A stretch of DNA of 64,000 nt from Tropicimonas_B omnivorans (GTDB taxonomy: Bacteria; Pseudomonadota; Alphaproteobacteria; Rhodobacterales; Rhodobacteraceae). The stretch covers positions 186,001-250,000 of the forward strand of contig NZ_JAVRHL010000001.1 of assembly GCF_031846565.1 (NCBI RefSeq), in the 5' to 3' direction. The position numbers and the translations under genes were made by a program. Shown here in pieces: positions 60,145 through 64,000 of the stretch. Position 1 is the first letter of the stretch, and each line of letters opens with the position of its first letter. The notes under the pieces are model-generated. The model did no database searches and was not told the origin of the DNA. It saw only the letters and a list, made by a program, of their open reading frames with translations.

Positions 60145-60972
<828 letters not shown>

Positions 60973-61075
60973 CGCTCCGCTCTCCTCTGGCCTCGGTCCG
61001 GCGGAGGCTATAGACCTTGGCTCCCGGGCGCGCAACGCGAGCCCGCGCCTCCCGGAGCAGTGCAGGGGACGAACC

Positions 61076-61924
61076 ATGACAGACCGCCACGACAGACAGA
61101 GCGGCTTCCGCGACGCCGGCGAGGACATCCGGACCTCTCGCGGCGTGCCGGACACGCCGCAGACCCGCGCGCCGGCCTATCGGCTCGCATTTGCCGACGA
61201 CGAGTTCCTCTGCCGGGACGAACTGCGCCCCGTCCGGCTCCAGCTCGAGCTCCTCAAGCCGGAACTTGCCATGAGCGAGGCGGGCGTCGAAAGCACCGTC
61301 GTGCTCTTCGGCGGCGCCCGCGTTCCGCGCCCGGCGAGCGAAGACGAGGAGGTCGAGGCGACCGGCATGGCGCGCTGGTACCGCGTCGCGCGGCTCTTCG
61401 CCCAGGCGGTGACGGAGCGCTCGATGAAGACCGGCGGCCGCGAGGAGGTGATCTGCACCGGCGGCGGGCCGGGCGTCATGGAAGCGGGCAACCGCGGTGC
61501 GGAGGAGGCCGGCGGCAAGTCCATCGGCCTGTCCATCGTGCTGCCGCACGAACAGGCGCCGAACGCCTATGTCTCCCCCGAGCTGTGTTTCAACTTCCAC
61601 TACTTCGCCGTCCGGAAGATGCACTTCCTGATGCGCGCGAAGGCGGTCGCGGTCTTCCCCGGCGGCTTCGGCACGCTGGACGAGACCTTCGAGACGCTGA
61701 CATTGATCCAGACCGGCCGCATGAAGCGCGTACCCGTCCTGCTGTTCGGTCGGGAGTTCTGGGAAAGCGTGGTGAACTTCGACGCTCTGGTGAAGGCCGG
61801 CACCATCGCCGAGGCCGATCTCGACCTCTTCCGCATCGTGGAGACGGCCGAAGAGGCGCTCGAGGCGATGGACGGATGGGAAGGCGCCGGCACGAAGCGC
61901 AGCCACGTTCCCGGACGGACCTGA
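61076..61924 (+). CDS. LOG-family protein (lysine decarboxylase-like, TIGR00730 type)
   Basis: 282 aa, ATG 61076 with GCAGGGG upstream. The nucleotide-binding motif PGGFGTLDE (around residue 200) and the preceding TGGGPGVMEAGNRG (around residue 132) are the two signatures of the LOG/YgdH family, members of which release cytokinin bases or act as nucleotide 5'-monophosphate nucleosidases. The N-terminal 80 residues are an extension seen in the longer bacterial members. Divergent from dapD, with 103 bp between starts. Confidence 0.93.
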   Translation: MTDRHDRQSGFRDAGEDIRTSRGVPDTPQTRAPAYRLAFADDEFLCRDELRPVRLQLELLKPELAMSEAGVESTVVLFGGARVPRPASEDEEVEATGMARWYRVARLFAQAVTERSMKTGGREEVICTGGGPGVMEAGNRGAEEAGGKSIGLSIVLPHEQAPNAYVSPELCFNFHYFAVRKMHFLMRAKAVAVFPGGFGTLDETFETLTLIQTGRMKRVPVLLFGREFWESVVNFDALVKAGTIAEADLDLFRIVETAEEALEAMDGWEGAGTKRSHVPGRT

Positions 61925-61980
61925 CCCCTGCGGGCGCGCTCGGCCGGTGAGTGCGCCGGCGGAGCGGCGCCCTGAGCGGC

Positions 61981-62499
61981 CTACCCCCTCGGTCCGGCGG
62001 CGGGCCCCGGCATTTCCGGCATCGGACCTCGTTCGAGATAGGTGCCGAGAGCGACGTAGCTGTGCGTCGAACGCACCCCTTCGATGTCCTGTATCCGCAA
62101 GAGGAGCCTTTCCAGCCCCGCCGGACCGCTGCACCGAAGCTTCAGGATCAGGCACGCGTCCCCGGCAACCGTGTGGATCTCTTCCACATCGGCCAGGCTG
62201 CGCAGCGCTTCTATCGGAGCCGTCATGCCCCAGCCCTCGGTCATGACGTGAACGAAGGCGAGGAGCGGGCATCCGATCCGTTCGCCATCAAGCCGTGCGA
62301 CGGTCTGGCGAATGACGCCGTCACGCCGCAGACGTTTGACGCGTTCGTGGACCGCGGGCGGAGACAGATGAACAGCCTCGGACAGCTCGGCGTAGGAGCG
62401 ATCCGCCCGCTCGGCCAGAAGCCTTAACAGCATTCGGTCGATCCGGTCGAGTCCGGACGGATGGGAGGTGGATGTTCGAATGCCCTTCGTTTCTGCCAT
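61981..62499 (-). CDS. Lrp/AsnC-family transcriptional regulator
   Basis: 172 aa from ATG 62499 (MAETKGIRTS). The helix-turn-helix lies at residues about 20-70 (DRIDRMLLRLLAERADRSYAELSEAV, then LSPPAVHERVKRLRRDGVI, core SPPAVHERVKRL), followed by the RAM ligand-binding domain (VEEIHTVAGDACLILKL, core AGDACLIL). Such proteins respond to amino acids. It is divergent from an MFS transporter gene, 53 bp between starts, so it most likely controls that transporter and itself; an 11-bp palindrome lies at the transporter start. Confidence 0.93.
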   Translation of the reverse strand: MAETKGIRTSTSHPSGLDRIDRMLLRLLAERADRSYAELSEAVHLSPPAVHERVKRLRRDGVIRQTVARLDGERIGCPLLAFVHVMTEGWGMTAPIEALRSLADVEEIHTVAGDACLILKLRCSGPAGLERLLLRIQDIEGVRSTHSYVALGTYLERGPMPEMPGPAAGPRG

Positions 62500-62550
62500 T
62501 CCGAACCCCGCTTTTCCTTGAACCGGTGGAGATCGCCACGCGATCATGCC

Positions 62551-62561
62551 GTATGTCATAC
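62551..62561. promoter_or_regulatory. Palindrome covering the MFS start codon, operator candidate
   Basis: GTATG-T-CATAC is a perfect 11-bp inverted repeat that includes the proposed ATG (62553), in the short gap between the Lrp-type regulator and the transporter it probably controls. Confidence 0.45.
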
Positions 62562-63716
62562 AGCAATACCCCGACCGAGACGAACCACCTTCTATTCCGG
62601 CTGCGCGTTCCCGTCCTCCTGATGGGCGTGATGATGGTGGGCGCGAACTCGTTCGTTCTCAGCCCGATCCTGTCCAACGTCGCGGCGGGTCTCGCCGCAG
62701 AGCCCGCGCAGGTGGCATGGGCGATCTCCGCCTTCGGTGGAGCCACGGCCCTCTCCGCGCTCGGCTTCGCCACGGCGATCGACCGATGGCCCGCCGGCCA
62801 TGTCCTGGGGAGCGGGGCGCTCCTTCTGGCCGTGGCGCAGGCTCTGAGCGGCATGAGTGCGGGGTGGGTCTGGCTCTGCGCGGCGCAAACCGTTGCCGGG
62901 CTCGCGACAGGCGTCCTGCTGCCCGGTGCCTACGCAACCACCGCCGCGACCGCGCCGGAGGGCCGCGCGCCCGCCCGGCTGGGCGTCGTGATGACGGGAT
63001 GGGCGGTCTCCCTGGTTCTGGCAGTGCCCCTGGCGGCGTTCGTCGCGGAGCATTCGGGGTGGCGGATGGTCTACGCCCTGCTCTCGGGGGCATCCCTGCT
63101 GACGGCGGTGGGACTGTTCGTGACCTTGCCCCGTATCGTCAAAGCCGCCTCCATCCGCACCGGCCCCATTCAGGCTGCCAAGCTTCCGGGGGTGGCGACC
63201 CTTCTGGTGATCATGTTCGCCTACATGACGGCATTCTACGGCAGCTTCGCATTCTACGGCGAGGGCTTGCGAAACGCCTTCGGCATGGATGCCCAGGGCG
63301 CAGGGCTGTTCGTCCTAGCCTACGGGATTGGTTTCGGAGCGGCCGGCATGGGGCTGGGATTCGTGGCGCCGCGAATTTCCAGAGGCTACATGCTCGCCAT
63401 CTTTCTCTGCCTCGTGGTGAGCTACGCGGGGTGGCGCTTTGCACTGACGTCGTCGGTACTGGCATTCCTCGCCGCCATCGTCTGGGGCGGGTTGAACCAG
63501 CTGGGGCTGAATGCCCTCGTGGTCTCCCTCAACCGGCAGGCACAGGCGGCGCGCGGCGCAGTGATGGGCCTCAACAGCGCTGTCACCTACTCGGCCGTCT
63601 TCGCAGGACCCGCGATCATGGCGCCGCTCTATACCGCCTTGGGGTTTGCAGGCGTCACCCTCGTCTCCGCGATGTGCGTGTCCGCCGGGGCCGTGCTCGC
63701 CTGGCGATCCTTCTGA
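62553..63716 (+). CDS. MFS transporter
   Basis: 387 aa from ATG 62553; the start is uncertain because GGTGGAG lies 21 bp upstream and a palindrome covers the codon. Twelve hydrophobic helices are visible, beginning VPVLLMGVMMVGANSFVL. AWAISAFGGATALSALGFATAIDR and the loop-2 region with a DRWP segment fit the family. No antiporter motif identifies a substrate. Pairing with an Lrp/AsnC regulator suggests export of an amino acid or related compound. Confidence 0.87.
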   Translation: MSYSNTPTETNHLLFRLRVPVLLMGVMMVGANSFVLSPILSNVAAGLAAEPAQVAWAISAFGGATALSALGFATAIDRWPAGHVLGSGALLLAVAQALSGMSAGWVWLCAAQTVAGLATGVLLPGAYATTAATAPEGRAPARLGVVMTGWAVSLVLAVPLAAFVAEHSGWRMVYALLSGASLLTAVGLFVTLPRIVKAASIRTGPIQAAKLPGVATLLVIMFAYMTAFYGSFAFYGEGLRNAFGMDAQGAGLFVLAYGIGFGAAGMGLGFVAPRISRGYMLAIFLCLVVSYAGWRFALTSSVLAFLAAIVWGGLNQLGLNALVVSLNRQAQAARGAVMGLNSAVTYSAVFAGPAIMAPLYTALGFAGVTLVSAMCVSAGAVLAWRSF

Positions 63717-63783
63717 GCGGCCCGTGAGTCGGAGCAGGCGTGCACGGGACGGGGTGCAGGGAGCGATCCGTCCCGCCGCCTCG

Positions 63784-64000
63784 TCAGAAGAGCCCGGTTC
63801 CGTCCGTTGCGACATACCCGTGCAGGGTCCGCCAGCCGGCCTCCCCGTTGATCGTCTCGAGAAGAACGCGGTCGATCACGCCGGACAGGTCGGACCCCTT
63901 CGCCGTCCCGAAGCCGATCATGACCGGATCGAGAACGGTGGCCTGGACGTCGAAGCTGAAGCCGCCGTCGTCGATGCTCGCCTCCAGCCCGAGCCGCTCG
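63784..64000 (-). CDS. 3' end of a probable extracellular solute-binding protein (family 3)
   Basis: The last 71 codons before a TGA at 63784 are open on the minus strand; the start lies beyond the window. The segment VMIGFGTAKGSDLSGVIDRVL (core GFGTAKGSDL) followed by GEAGWRTLHGYVATDG resembles the C-terminal lobe of amino-acid-type periplasmic binding proteins, where a FAVxKGxxL element precedes the last helix and a final WxxIxxKY-like helix. Family assignment from this fragment is tentative. The 67-bp gap after the MFS gene shows no clear terminator. Confidence 0.5.
   Translation of the reverse strand, partial: ERLGLEASIDDGGFSFDVQATVLDPVMIGFGTAKGSDLSGVIDRVLLETINGEAGWRTLHGYVATDGTGLF

Overview
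The window is 64 kb of very GC-rich, densely packed chromosome from an alphaproteobacterium, most likely order Rhodobacterales (Rhodobacter/Paracoccus/Roseobacter relatives). The evidence is a CcrM-type GANTC methyltransferase next to rnhB, a petABC bc1 operon whose cytochrome c1 carries a long acidic insert like that of Paracoccus, an Irr-type iron control element, a HemP/imelysin iron locus, and the mtaB-dapF and dapD...dapE arrangements. Genes are tightly spaced, with many 4-bp ATGA/GTGA overlaps and several GTG or TTG starts. I see no phage, insertion sequence, CRISPR array or rRNA operon.

Layout. 1-5.8 kb: iron and haem locus (hemP, a small unknown gene, two imelysin-family proteins, a di-haem oxidoreductase) interrupted by a Dps-like gene with an Irr-type operator and a DUF1289 gene. 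5.9-8 kb: tRNA-Arg(CCT), a membrane protein with a winged-helix-like tail, and two small secreted proteins. 8-12.3 kb: rnhB, ccrM, a DMT transporter, an SDR protein and a DUF1810 protein. 12.4-15.7 kb: adenine deaminase and AMP nucleosidase, a two-step AMP-to-hypoxanthine route. 15.8-19.6 kb: HU, a DMT transporter, a PRC-barrel protein, chorismate synthase and a Gfo/Idh/MocA oxidoreductase. 19.7-23.3 kb: petABC. 23.3-26.6 kb: an outer-membrane barrel, an EEP-family enzyme and a class III aminotransferase. 26.7-31.7 kb: a five-gene, fully overlapping operon (KAS III-like, NAD-dependent epimerase/reductase, MBL-fold hydrolase, F390-synthetase-like adenylating enzyme, BtaA-like DUF3419) that looks like an uncharacterised lipid or small-molecule pathway. 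31.8-34.7 kb: mtaB-dapF, tRNA-Lys(TTT) and a stand-alone NusG/RfaH-like paralogue.

34.9-47.1 kb is an amino-sugar utilisation region. An ABC importer operon also carries a fumarate-lyase-family (ArgH-like) enzyme, a ROK kinase and NagB. It is divergent from a ROK repressor, a large PIG-L-type deacetylase and a DMT transporter. Together these suggest uptake, deacetylation, cleavage and phosphorylation of an N-acetylglucosamine conjugate that enters glycolysis through NagB. 47.1-52.2 kb encodes a terminal oxidase with a subunit I-III fusion and a subunit II lacking the CuA cysteines (so probably a quinol oxidase), plus CtaG and CopD-like membrane proteins. 52.7-54.8 kb: an LDH2-family dehydrogenase, a cytochrome c and TspO. 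54.8-61 kb: lysine/peptidoglycan genes dapE and dapD flanking a DUF389 membrane protein, a small unknown and two tandem GT11 fucosyltransferase-like genes. The end holds a LOG-family protein, a divergent Lrp regulator/MFS transporter pair, and the 3' end of a probable solute-binding protein.

Functions are inferred from recognisable motifs and gene context read by eye; no database search was possible.
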